A stretch of 48,861 bases of DNA from assembly GCA_964588705.1 (NCBI GenBank), contig CAZPQV010000010.1, forward strand, positions 1-48,861, read 5' to 3'. Positions 41,198 through 48,861 of this stretch are shown here, piece by piece; positions within the stretch are counted from its first letter, which is position 1; the number at the start of each line of letters is the position of its first letter. The notes below the pieces were generated by a model that saw only the letters and a list, made by a program, of their open reading frames with translations, made no database searches and was not told the origin of the DNA. Position numbers and translations under genes: made by a program. This DNA comes from CAZPQV01 sp964588705. Its GTDB lineage: Bacteria > Bacteroidota > Bacteroidia > Flavobacteriales > Weeksellaceae.

Positions 41198-42145
41198 TTA
41201 GTTACTGTTCTTACCAAACACCGAGAAGTTAAGATATCTTTTCGGATTTGCCTTCAGGTCTTCAACCAGTTTGTTGAGATTTTCGGCCGTATTGTTCAGA
41301 TTCTTGTAAAGTTCTTCATCCTGCGTTAATTTACCAAGAGATCCTTTGCCATTATTTATGCCAGCAATAACGTTATTCAGTTGGTCTGCAGTTAAACTAA
41401 GCTTATCAATGGTATTATTAAGTTTCTGAACATCTACTTCTTCAGCAATTCTTCCGTAATTATCAATCGCTGTTTTTGCGCTTTGTGTTGCCAGATTGGC
41501 ATTATCTAAAACACGCTGAACCCGCGGATCGTTGTTAGCCAAAAGCTGATTGGTCTGTCTTGAAGTCGATTCGAACGAAGCAACGGTTCTGTTCAGATTC
41601 ATCAATAATGCTCTGATTTCCGCCTGATTTCTTGCATCTGTAATCGCATTGGCGTTCAGCATCAGCGAATCTACCCTTTTCAAAACCACTTCAACCTGAT
41701 CTTTCACCGGACCGATTTGTGAGGAAATACTGTTCATCATCGAAGGTTTATAGGCACCCGAAAGTGTATCGCCGTCTTTAGCCAAATCTCCGCCGTATTG
41801 AAGGTTGATTCTTACCTGTTTCCCGGACATCAGTCCCGGTTCGAAAATTTCAATCGTTGATTTTCTTGAAAACTTATATGCATTATCAACAAGCACCCGA
41901 ATCACGAAATGATATTTACCGGTTTCATCTGCAATTGGTGTAATCTTATCCACCTGCCCAACTTTTAACCCATTAATAGAAACCGGACTCGAAGGCTCCA
42001 GTCCTTCAACATTATCAAAATTTGCAAAAAACTCATTATCAGTAGAAAACAAACTTTTTCCTTTCATAAACTGATAGAGAAGAACAAAACTTATGATGGC
42101 CACTACCGCAATTAACCCCGCTTTAATTTCTTTACTAAATTTCAC
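41198..42145 (-). CDS. MCE-family (MlaD-like) lipid-transport protein
   Basis: A 315-residue protein with one N-terminal helix (about residues 10-28, GLIAVVAIISFVLLYQFMKG) and an MCE domain (about 35-115; FDNVEGLEPSSPVSINGLKVGQV and IFEPGLMSGKQVRI). The rest is largely helical with many N, D and Q residues, likely coiled coil. MlaD-type proteins bind phospholipid in the envelope. The usual ATPase and permease partners are not in the window. It is followed 12 bases later by the membrane Fe-S gene, an unexpected pairing. Confidence 0.9.
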   Translation of the reverse strand: MKFSKEIKAGLIAVVAIISFVLLYQFMKGKSLFSTDNEFFANFDNVEGLEPSSPVSINGLKVGQVDKITPIADETGKYHFVIRVLVDNAYKFSRKSTIEIFEPGLMSGKQVRINLQYGGDLAKDGDTLSGAYKPSMMNSISSQIGPVKDQVEVVLKRVDSLMLNANAITDARNQAEIRALLMNLNRTVASFESTSRQTNQLLANNDPRVQRVLDNANLATQSAKTAIDNYGRIAEEVDVQKLNNTIDKLSLTADQLNNVIAGINNGKGSLGKLTQDEELYKNLNNTAENLNKLVEDLKANPKRYLNFSVFGKNSN

Positions 42146-42170
42146 TGTTTTGTTTTGTATAAATTAGACA

Positions 42171-42178
42171 CAAAGATA
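42171..42178 (-). promoter_or_regulatory. Candidate -7 element of the MCE operon
   Basis: TATCTTTG on the minus strand, 25 bases before the ATG at 42145. No TTG at the proper distance. Confidence 0.4.
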
Positions 42179-42221
42179 TGACAATTTTAAATTAAACTCC
42201 GTTTAAATATGCCTTTCACAA

Positions 42222-42253
42222 AATAAAAAAGCGGCAAAAATTCTGCCGCTTTT
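42222..42253 (-). terminator. Intrinsic terminator of the ppiD-like gene
   Basis: On the minus strand AAAAGCGGCA (42253-42244) pairs with TGCCGCTTTT (42236-42227) and is followed by TTATTT. It lies 19 bases past the stop at 42273. Confidence 0.9.
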
Positions 42254-42272
42254 GTTATAAAATGATTTTTTT

Positions 42273-44426
42273 TTACTGAACCTGAGTTCCCTGATTCCAG
42301 ATTTCAATTCTGTGGTCTTCAATCTTCGCATTGTCCTGAAGACTCTTCAGCATCATCTGCGTAAACATCTGTACGTTTTGCTGTGTCATAGATTCTGTAA
42401 TCTGCTTCACATCACCAGGTTGTTTATTTGTAGTTTCAGATTTCTTTACCAATACATAAACGCCGCTCATTCCTTCTACCGGATTCGAAACTTTTCCTTT
42501 TGCATTTCCGAAAGCAGCACCTGCAACTTTTGGCTCCATCGCCATTCCAAGCATTGGGTTAAGAATGTTAATCTGTCCGGCTTCTTTCTTGGCTCCGAAA
42601 AGCTTAGCAACTTGGTCAAGCGTTGTGGCATTTCCTGCTTTTATCTTGTCCATAATCTGTTTTGCAGCCATTTGGTTTTTCACAATTGGCTCCAGCTGTT
42701 CTCTTACAGATTCCGGATCTGCAAGACCGGATTCCTGCTTACCGTTTAGGAAAGCAACTACTCTGTCGCCGGTTCCTTCAACAACGAAATATTCAGTTTC
42801 GCCTTTAGTTCTCTTTTTATTGAAAGCCCAAGCAATAATCTCTTCGTCTTTTGGTGTTCCTAAACCTTCAAGCTGTCCGTCGAAACGTTTAACCGCTTTT
42901 GGATTTGTAAACTGGAAGTTTCCTTTCTTAGCAACATTGGCGAATTCGTTAAACGATTTTCCCTGTACTTGCTGAATGAATCTTCTTGCATTTTTATCAA
43001 CTTCATTTTCCGTAGCATCAGAAGGTCTGATCGATTTCACAAGGTTAGCCAGTTTGTAACCCATTGCTCCGGTTTTCTTATCCTGAATGTTGATGATATG
43101 ATAACCAAACTGAGTTTCAACAACTCCGGTTGCTCCTTTAGGATTGTTTACAAGATAGTTTGTGAACTCAGGAACGAAAGGTGTTTCCGGTGTCGTCCAA
43201 CCAAGACTTCCGCCTTGCGCTGCAGAACCAGGATCGTTTGAAAGATTTACAAAATCAGCAAATTTCGCTGGGTTCGCTTTCACAACCGCTCCAATAGAAT
43301 CTGCCAATTTCTTAGCTTCTTCCTTTGTTCTTGTAACTTCTCCACCTGCCTGATTTCCTTTGTAAGAAATCAAAATATGTCTCGAAAGGATTGAATCTGA
43401 TGTTTTCTTATCCAAAAGTTTAGAAACTACATAGTAATTCTGCTCTTTGTAAGGTCCGAAAGTCTGGCCAATCGCTGCACCTGGAACTTGCTCAGCAATA
43501 GTTGGAGGCAATTGTTCTTTCTTAAAATAAGTTGGGTTGAAAGATAAGTCAGAATTCAAAGTCACAAACATTGAGTCGTTTGTAGTATTCTGAAAATTCT
43601 CAGCACCGCCACTTGCATCAGTTCCTTGTGAAAAAAGTTTTGTAATTTCCTTCTTTACTGCTTCTTCGTCAGCAGCACTCGGTCTTGCAGGGAAATATAC
43701 AAGTCCTAAATTTCTCGAAGGATCAGCCTTGTAAGTTAATGGGCGTGCTTTAATATAATTTGCTAAATCTTCAGTAGTAACTTTTATAGGGTTTTTAGCA
43801 AGGTACGAAGCGTAATCTACTTTCACGTAATCGATATCAGCAACCTGGTCTCTCTGTCTCAAAACCTCTTCAACTTCTTTCTTGCTAACAGTAACTCCGG
43901 CTTGAACGTTCGCAAAAAACTGGCGCGCCATCATTCTGTATTCAATGGCTTTTCTTGTTTTCAGCCACTGATTGTAATCCTGAATTCTGTCTCCGTTCTG
44001 AAGGCTTTCTATATCTCTTTTCAGCTCCTGAAGTCTAAAGTTTCCTTTCTCATCAAAATACTGCGGATTCTGCACAAACATCGGATCGTACTGAATTTGG
44101 CTCCAGAAATAATCATCGGTCATTTTCAGACCCATTTTCTCGAACTGCTGCTTTATCAGTTTACTCTGCACCGTCATTTGCCACGCCTGCTCTTCAAGCC
44201 CGGTTACCGGCATTCCCTGTTGTTGCGCCTGTTGTTGCAGAACGTAAAGTTGGTCGCTGTACTCATCTCTCGTAATATCTTCTCCATTTACAGATCCCAA
44301 AATATTCGGATTTTTCTGAAAAATCTGGTCAAACTGATCCGGTGTAAGCAAAAATGCCAATAATGCAAATGCTACCAAACCAATCATCAGCCAAGATCTT
44401 TTTCTAATTTCCCCTAAAATTGCCAT
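42273..44426 (-). CDS. Peptidyl-prolyl isomerase (PpiD/SurA-like)
   Basis: A 717-residue periplasmic folding factor anchored by one N-terminal helix (about residues 13-30, MIGLVAFALLAFLL). The N-terminal SurA-like domain starts with NILGSVNGEDITRDEY (about residue 40). A parvulin-type PPIase domain is at about 345-450 (DSILSRHILISYKG, FVNLSNDPGSAAQGGSLGWT, FGYHIINIQDKK). A further poorly matched region follows. It helps fold outer-membrane proteins such as TonB receptors. The gene is transcribed away from lon, with a 395-base divergent spacer that holds a separate element. Confidence 0.9.
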   Translation of the reverse strand: MAILGEIRKRSWLMIGLVAFALLAFLLTPDQFDQIFQKNPNILGSVNGEDITRDEYSDQLYVLQQQAQQQGMPVTGLEEQAWQMTVQSKLIKQQFEKMGLKMTDDYFWSQIQYDPMFVQNPQYFDEKGNFRLQELKRDIESLQNGDRIQDYNQWLKTRKAIEYRMMARQFFANVQAGVTVSKKEVEEVLRQRDQVADIDYVKVDYASYLAKNPIKVTTEDLANYIKARPLTYKADPSRNLGLVYFPARPSAADEEAVKKEITKLFSQGTDASGGAENFQNTTNDSMFVTLNSDLSFNPTYFKKEQLPPTIAEQVPGAAIGQTFGPYKEQNYYVVSKLLDKKTSDSILSRHILISYKGNQAGGEVTRTKEEAKKLADSIGAVVKANPAKFADFVNLSNDPGSAAQGGSLGWTTPETPFVPEFTNYLVNNPKGATGVVETQFGYHIINIQDKKTGAMGYKLANLVKSIRPSDATENEVDKNARRFIQQVQGKSFNEFANVAKKGNFQFTNPKAVKRFDGQLEGLGTPKDEEIIAWAFNKKRTKGETEYFVVEGTGDRVVAFLNGKQESGLADPESVREQLEPIVKNQMAAKQIMDKIKAGNATTLDQVAKLFGAKKEAGQINILNPMLGMAMEPKVAGAAFGNAKGKVSNPVEGMSGVYVLVKKSETTNKQPGDVKQITESMTQQNVQMFTQMMLKSLQDNAKIEDHRIEIWNQGTQVQ

Positions 44427-44510
44427 TATTTATTGTCTTTTTTATCAGTCTGCGAAAATACACATTTTTAAGATATTATAAAAAGTTTAGCGCATTTTTT
44501 ATCATATAAT

Positions 44511-44648
44511 ATGGGCAATCCCTCGTTCCTGCGCTCCAGCTCTTTCGTACTCGGGCCGGGCTCTACGCTGCAATCTTTTTTATTCGTCGTACCTCCTCAC
44601 AAAAAAGGATTTACGCTGCGATCCCTATTGCGGGATTCGGCTTCGTAA
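44511..44648. repeat. GC-richer element with small ORFs on both strands
   Basis: This stretch is clearly richer in G and C than the AT-rich flanks. ATG at 44511 opens a 45-codon frame ending at TAA 44646-44648 (starts MGNPSFLRSSSFVL). The opposite strand is also open over part of it (DCSVEPGPSTKELERRNEGL). Internal repetition: TACGCTGCAATC (44564-44575) and TACGCTGCGATC (44612-44623), plus the hairpin ATCCC/GGGAT (44621-44636). I see it as a dispersed intergenic repeat rather than a gene; the small protein is not well supported. The rest of 44427-44821 has no recognised signal. Confidence 0.5.
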
Positions 44649-44821
44649 TAATACAAGGTGATAAATAAGAAATTTTGTCCGTTAATATTGCGTTCATTTC
44701 GATGGCACAGGAATTGAGAAATCTAACGAAAGACACTTTATTCAGGCGAAATTCTGGCAATACCACAGATTTTCGTCTGTTGATTAATTAAAACAAATGA
44801 CAATCTGTCATCCTATATTTT

Positions 44822-47079
44822 ATGATTGAATTTGAAGATCTCGATTTTGGCGAAATTTTAGAAAGCAGTTTCAGCATTGTAGCAGAAGAAATTTCCGAGA
44901 ACGACCTTATGGACACCAAGGAAAACGACGGACAAACAGTATTTCCCATTCTTCCTGTACGCAATATGGTGATGTTTCCGAAAGTGGTAATTCCTATTAC
45001 CGCCGGACGCGAACAAAGCAAAAAACTTCTTGAAGAAGCACAAAAAAAAGGAGATATTATTGGGATAATCAGCCAGAAAAACTCTGCGATTGAAAACCCG
45101 GAGGAATCTGATCTTTACACCGTTGGAACATTAGCCAAGATTGTAAAAATCATCAAACTTCCTGAAGGCAATATTACAGCTATCACTCGCGGAATACAGC
45201 GTTTCAGAGTTAAGAAATTCACCTCAAAAGCACCATATTTCAAAGCTGAAATCACAAAACTGAAAGATTCCGAAACCAGAAATAAGGAGCAATACGAAGC
45301 CCTGATTGAGAATATAAAGGATATTTCTCTGAAAATCATTCAGCTCGATCCAAGCATACCAAACGCGGCTAATTTCGCTATCAATAACATGAACAACAGC
45401 GAAGATTTGCTGAATTTCATCTGCACGAATGCCAATTTTGCACCTGCAAAAAAACAGTCGCTTTTAGAAGAAAAAAGTTTGATGAAGCGTGCGGAAAAAT
45501 GCTACGAAATGCTTCACGATGACTTCAGAAAATTAGAACTCCGTAATCAGATTCATCAAAAAACATCCAAAGATTTAGACAAACAGCAGCGTGAATATTT
45601 TCTGAATCAGCAAATCAAAACCATTCAGGAAGAACTGGGCGGTGGCGTAGAATCCGATGCCGACGAACTTCGCCTGAAAGCTAAAAAACTAAACTGGACT
45701 GCCGAAGTTCAGGAACATTTCGAGCGCGAACTCAATAGACTTCAGCGTCAGCATCCAAACTCTCCGGATTATAACGTTCAGCGCAACTATCTGGATTTCT
45801 TTACCGATTTGCCTTGGGGAAATTATTCCAAAGATATTTTCGACATCATCAAAGCAGAAAAAGTATTAGATAAAGCACATTTCGGACTTGAGGACATCAA
45901 GAAAAGAATCCTGGAACACATGGCAGTTCTGAAACTGAAGAACAATATGAAATCCCCGATACTATGTTTGGTTGGCCCTCCGGGAGTTGGTAAAACTTCC
46001 CTTGGAAAATCGATTGCTGATGCACTTGGAAGAAAATATGTTAGAGTTTCACTTGGCGGTTTGCACGATGAAAGCGAAGTTCGCGGCCACCGAAAAACTT
46101 ATATCGGTGCGATGGCGGGAAGAATTCTTCAGTCCATCAAAAAATCCGGAACTTCAAATCCGGTAATCGTTTTGGATGAAATCGATAAAATCGGNNNNNN
46201 NNNNNNNNNNNNNNNNNNNNNNNNNNNNNNNNNNNNNNNNNNNNNNNNNNNNNNNNNNNNNNNNNNNNNNNNNNNNNNNNNNNNNNNNNNNNNNTGGAAG
46301 AAAACGGTTTGACTTCAAAATCGTACAGAATCGGAAATCCTGAATTAAAACATATCATCGACGCTCACACTTCCGAAAGTGGTGTGAGAACTTTAGAAAA
46401 AAGAATCGCGGCAATTTCACGTTGGGTAGCACTGCAAATCGCTATGGAAAAGGAATATAATCCGAAAATTACCATAGAAAAAGTTGATGAAATCCTGGGT
46501 GTTCCGAGACCAAAAAGTTTATCGGAAATCACGGGAGTTCCCGGAGTTGTTACTGGTTTGGCGTGGACTTCCGTTGGAGGCGATATTCTGTTTATTGAAA
46601 GTATTTTAAGCAACGGAAAAGGAAATCTTACCATGACCGGAAACCTCGGAAATGTAATGAAGGAATCCGCAACCATTGCCTTGGAATACATTAAAGCCAA
46701 ACATAATGAAATCGGTATTTCGCAGGACGATATTGAGAAGAAAAACATCCACGTTCACGTTCCCGAAGGTGCCACACCAAAAGACGGACCTTCGGCAGGA
46801 ATTGCAATGCTGACTTCGATGGTTTCCAGTTATAAAAACAAAAAAGTAAAACCGCATTTGGCAATGACCGGCGAAATTACTCTTCGCGGAAAAGTGCTTC
46901 CTGTTGGTGGTATTAAAGAAAAACTTCTGGCAGCAACTCGCGCGGGAATTAAGGAAGTGATTCTCTGCGAAGCCAATAGAAAGGATGTGAACGAAATAAA
47001 ACAGGATTATCTGAAGAAACTGAAAATCAGTTACGTCAACCGAATGAGCGAAGTGATTGACATTGCTTTGGAGAAATAA
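44822..47079 (+). CDS. lon: ATP-dependent protease Lon, broken by an assembly gap
   Basis: Serine-lysine protease of the AAA+ type degrading misfolded and regulatory proteins. N-terminal substrate domain (FPILPVRNMVMFPKVVIPIT, about 38-240), AAA+ domain with Walker A GPPGVGKTS (K391) and Walker B VIVLDEIDKI, then a gap of 100 N at 46195-46294. The rest has the C-terminal catalytic domain with serine in PKDGPSAGIAM and lysine in GKVLPVGGIKEKLL. The frame changes across the gap, so the true missing length is not 100; comparison with Lon suggests roughly 80-90 residues are lost, including the sensor and arginine-finger part. Not a pseudogene on this evidence. Confidence 0.95.
46195..46294. other. 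Assembly gap (100 N) inside lon
   Basis: A run of exactly 100 N, a placeholder length. The reading frame is 2 before it and 1 after. Confidence 0.99.
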
Positions 47080-47080
47080 T

Positions 47081-47124
47081 TTTTTGCCACAAATGCACCA
47101 ATAAATAATTCGTGCATTAGTGGC
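47081..47124. repeat. REP-like palindrome, copy 2
   Basis: GCCACAAATGCACCAAT (47086-47102) and ATTCGTGCATTAGTGGC (47108-47124) form a long hairpin with two mismatches. The left arm matches copy 1 (1490-1511) at all but one position over about 20 bases. A shifted third hit, GTGGC, is at 47221. At 47151-47200 there is also AGATTAAG...AATCTGCT(CAATCCGCTT)AATCTGCT, which resembles the GCAGATT repeats near 1474. Bases 47201-47267 have no gene. Confidence 0.72.
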
Positions 47125-47267
47125 TAAATCATAAATTCAAAAACATTAAGAGATTAAGATTTATAAAATCTGCTCAATCCGCTTAATCTGCTAGAACTGT
47201 AAAAAAATATTTGCGTATCCGTGGCAACCTCAAACACAATGATTATTCTCACAATTAATAAAAACAC

Positions 47268-47294
47268 AACCTCCGAAATATTTCGGAGGTTTTT
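47268..47294 (+). terminator. Terminator downstream of lon
   Basis: AACCTCCGAAA (47268-47278) pairs with TTTCGGAGGTT (47281-47291), a near-perfect 24-base palindrome followed by T. It is about 190 bases past the lon stop and just before the pgi promoter. Confidence 0.82.
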
Positions 47295-47302
47295 ATTTTC
47301 CG

Positions 47303-47310
47303 TAAATTTG
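47303..47310 (+). promoter_or_regulatory. Candidate -7 element of pgi
   Basis: TAAATTTG, 31 bases before the pgi ATG. The -33 position would fall in the terminator hairpin, and no TTG is there. Confidence 0.5.
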
Positions 47311-47341
47311 TCTTCAATTTTTATTAAAACAGAAAAAATTT

Positions 47342-48861
47342 ATGCTCCCAAATATCAATCCTTTACATACCAATGCGTGGCAGGAACTTGAAAATCATTT
47401 CGAACAGAACGATTTTGATTTAAGAACACTTTTCCAATACAACCCTGAACGTTTCAACCAGTTTTCTGTAAAAAGAGATAACTTTCTTTTCGATTATTCA
47501 AAGAATTTAATTGATCGAAGAACCAAAGATTTACTACTCAATCTGGCAGATGAATGTCAACTGAAGGAAGCGATTTCTGCAATGTTCTCCGGCGAAAAAA
47601 TTAATGTTACCGAAGGAAGAGCCGTTCTTCACACTGCTTTAAGGGATTTTTCAGACAAAGAAATACTTGTTGACGGCGAAAACATCAAGCCTCAGATTAA
47701 AAGAGTTTTGGAACAAATGAAATCCTTTTCTGAAAAAGTGATCTCGGGTGAACATAAAGGATTTTCAGGGAAAGAAATTACGGATGTGGTGAATATAGGA
47801 ATCGGCGGTTCTGATCTTGGACCCGTGATGGTGGTTTCGGCACTGAAACATTTTAAAACCAGACTGAATGTTCATTTTGTTTCCAATGTTGACGGCAATC
47901 ATATCGCAGAAGTCTTAAAAAACCTGAATCCTGAGACGACACTTTTCATCATTGCTTCCAAAACGTTTACGACACAGGAAACGATGACAAATGCCAATTC
48001 CGCAAAAGACTGGTTTTTGAAATCCGGAAAACAGGAAGATGTTGCAAAGCATTTTGTGGCTTTATCCACTAATATTCAAGCCGTTAAAGCGTTCGGAATT
48101 GCAGAGGAAAACATCTTTGAATTCTGGGATTGGGTTGGCGGAAGATATTCCCTTTGGAGTGCGATTGGTTTAAGCATCGTTCTTGCGGTTGGTTATGAAA
48201 ATTTTGAGCAATTGCTGAAAGGCGCGTTTGATACCGATCAACATTTTCAAAATACTAATTTTTCGGAAAACATCCCGGTTCTGATGGGACTTTTGGGAAT
48301 TTGGTATCGCAATTTCTGTGGTGCAACGTCTTACGCTATTCTTCCTTATTCGCAATATCTCGACCGTTTTGCGGCGTATCTACAGCAGGGAGATATGGAA
48401 AGTAACGGAAAATGTGTGGACAGAAATGGCGAATTTGTCGAGTACGAAACCGGACCGATTATTTGGGGCGAACCTGGAACTAATGGTCAGCACGCATTTT
48501 ATCAGCTGATTCATCAGGGAACTGAGCTTATTCCTGCGGATTTTCTGGCATATGTAAAATCGTGCAACGACGTTTCAGACCATCAGGAAAAATTATTGGC
48601 TAACTTTTTCGCTCAAACTGAAGCATTGGCTTTTGGAAAAACCGAGGAAGAGGCAAGAGAAGAATTAATGGCATCAGGAAAATCAGAAGAAGAAACCGAA
48701 AAACTGTTGAATTATAAAGTCTTCCACGGAAATACACCAACTAACTCATTCCTATATAAAGAATTAACTCCATTTTCATTAGGTCAGCTGATTGCACTTT
48801 ATGAGCACAAAATATTTGTGCAGGGTGTGATTTGGAATATTTTCAGTTTCGACCAGTTTGG
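47342..48861 (+). CDS. pgi: Glucose-6-phosphate isomerase, 5' part
   Basis: Interconverts glucose-6-phosphate and fructose-6-phosphate in glycolysis and gluconeogenesis. The gene runs off the end of the window; 506 complete codons are present, against about 540-550 in the family. Seen: IGIGGSDLGPVMVVSALKHF, ASKTFTTQETMTNA, FWDWVGGRYSLWSAIGLSIV (in parts), PGTNGQHAFYQLIHQG and KVFHGNTPTNSF. These are the family signatures, including the catalytic glutamate and lysine region. A terminator and a candidate promoter element precede it. Confidence 0.96.
   Translation, partial: MLPNINPLHTNAWQELENHFEQNDFDLRTLFQYNPERFNQFSVKRDNFLFDYSKNLIDRRTKDLLLNLADECQLKEAISAMFSGEKINVTEGRAVLHTALRDFSDKEILVDGENIKPQIKRVLEQMKSFSEKVISGEHKGFSGKEITDVVNIGIGGSDLGPVMVVSALKHFKTRLNVHFVSNVDGNHIAEVLKNLNPETTLFIIASKTFTTQETMTNANSAKDWFLKSGKQEDVAKHFVALSTNIQAVKAFGIAEENIFEFWDWVGGRYSLWSAIGLSIVLAVGYENFEQLLKGAFDTDQHFQNTNFSENIPVLMGLLGIWYRNFCGATSYAILPYSQYLDRFAAYLQQGDMESNGKCVDRNGEFVEYETGPIIWGEPGTNGQHAFYQLIHQGTELIPADFLAYVKSCNDVSDHQEKLLANFFAQTEALAFGKTEEEAREELMASGKSEEETEKLLNYKVFHGNTPTNSFLYKELTPFSLGQLIALYEHKIFVQGVIWNIFSFDQF

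Noticed and set aside
42312..43353. Long plus-strand open frames opposite the ppiD-like gene
   Set aside because: They are shadows of the coding strand, with no start signal and no domain.
44511..44648. The 45-codon frame as a definite gene
   Set aside because: Both strands are open and the sequence has internal repeats and hairpins; a dispersed repeat is the simpler reading.
1..48861. CRISPR arrays, tRNA or rRNA genes
   Set aside because: No regularly spaced repeats with unique spacers and no cloverleaf or rRNA signatures were seen in the spacers.

Overview
The window looks like a chromosomal segment of a flavobacterium of the Chryseobacterium/Kaistella type (family Weeksellaceae, Bacteroidota); the genus is inferred from protein style, not proven. 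Supporting signs are a low GC content, a fused ccoNO cytochrome oxidase gene with ccoS/ccoQ/ccoP/ccoG/fixH neighbours, a TonB-dependent receptor, many short-leader lipoproteins, almost no Shine-Dalgarno sequences, and repeated Bacteroidota promoter elements (TAnnTTTG, in the best cases with TTG 17-20 bases upstream). Nearly all of it is core genome. No phage, transposase, CRISPR array, rRNA or tRNA was seen. Three runs of N (29781-29792, 30077-30106, 46195-46294) are assembly gaps; each breaks a reading frame artificially.

Layout. 1-2760: end of lspA, trpS, a membrane protein and a HAD nucleotidase. 2950-6790: ECF-like sigma factor, a secreted protein, metK and oxyR on the minus strand. 6955-9608: plus-strand run of an enoyl-CoA hydratase, dCMP deaminase, xerD and a Nudix hydrolase. 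9764-15564: minus-strand haem-binding protein, Ig-like lipoprotein, serine hydrolase, 2-hydroxyacid dehydrogenase, acyl-CoA thioesterase and an HU-like membrane protein. 15664-18691: a TonB-dependent receptor under a TPP riboswitch, and a WG-repeat protein. 18864-22736: aconitase and glutamate dehydrogenase. 22737-25376: RluA-type pseudouridine synthase, small membrane protein, panB and a Crp/Fnr regulator.

25470-34090 is the most coherent functional block: a complete cbb3 oxidase locus, ccoI-ccoS-ccoNO-ccoQ-ccoP-ccoG-fixH and a TauE/SafE-like protein, divergent from the Crp/Fnr gene. It supplies copper export and insertion, the oxidase subunits and assembly factors for microaerobic respiration. 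34203-39040: lipoproteins, serS, a flippase and a conserved small-gene pair. 38382-42145 reads as one minus-strand run of MCE (MlaD-like) protein, membrane haem/Fe-S protein, CCG-domain Fe-S protein, a 56-residue two-helix protein at 38870-39040 and a 163-residue orphan, coupled by 1-4 base overlaps. 42273-48861: ppiD, lon (gapped) and the start of pgi.

The non-coding part holds the more unusual material: a TPP riboswitch with a possible competing helix, two related dispersed palindromes (about 1490 and 47081), a three-arm AACCACAAAAG repeat (9607-9757), a palindrome that supplies the stop codon of a gene (13282-13326), a 73-base inverted repeat beside serS, and a GC-richer 138-base element at 44511-44648. 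I found no convincing new enzyme system; the strongest leads are these repeats, the riboswitch arrangement and the MCE/Fe-S/small-protein operon.
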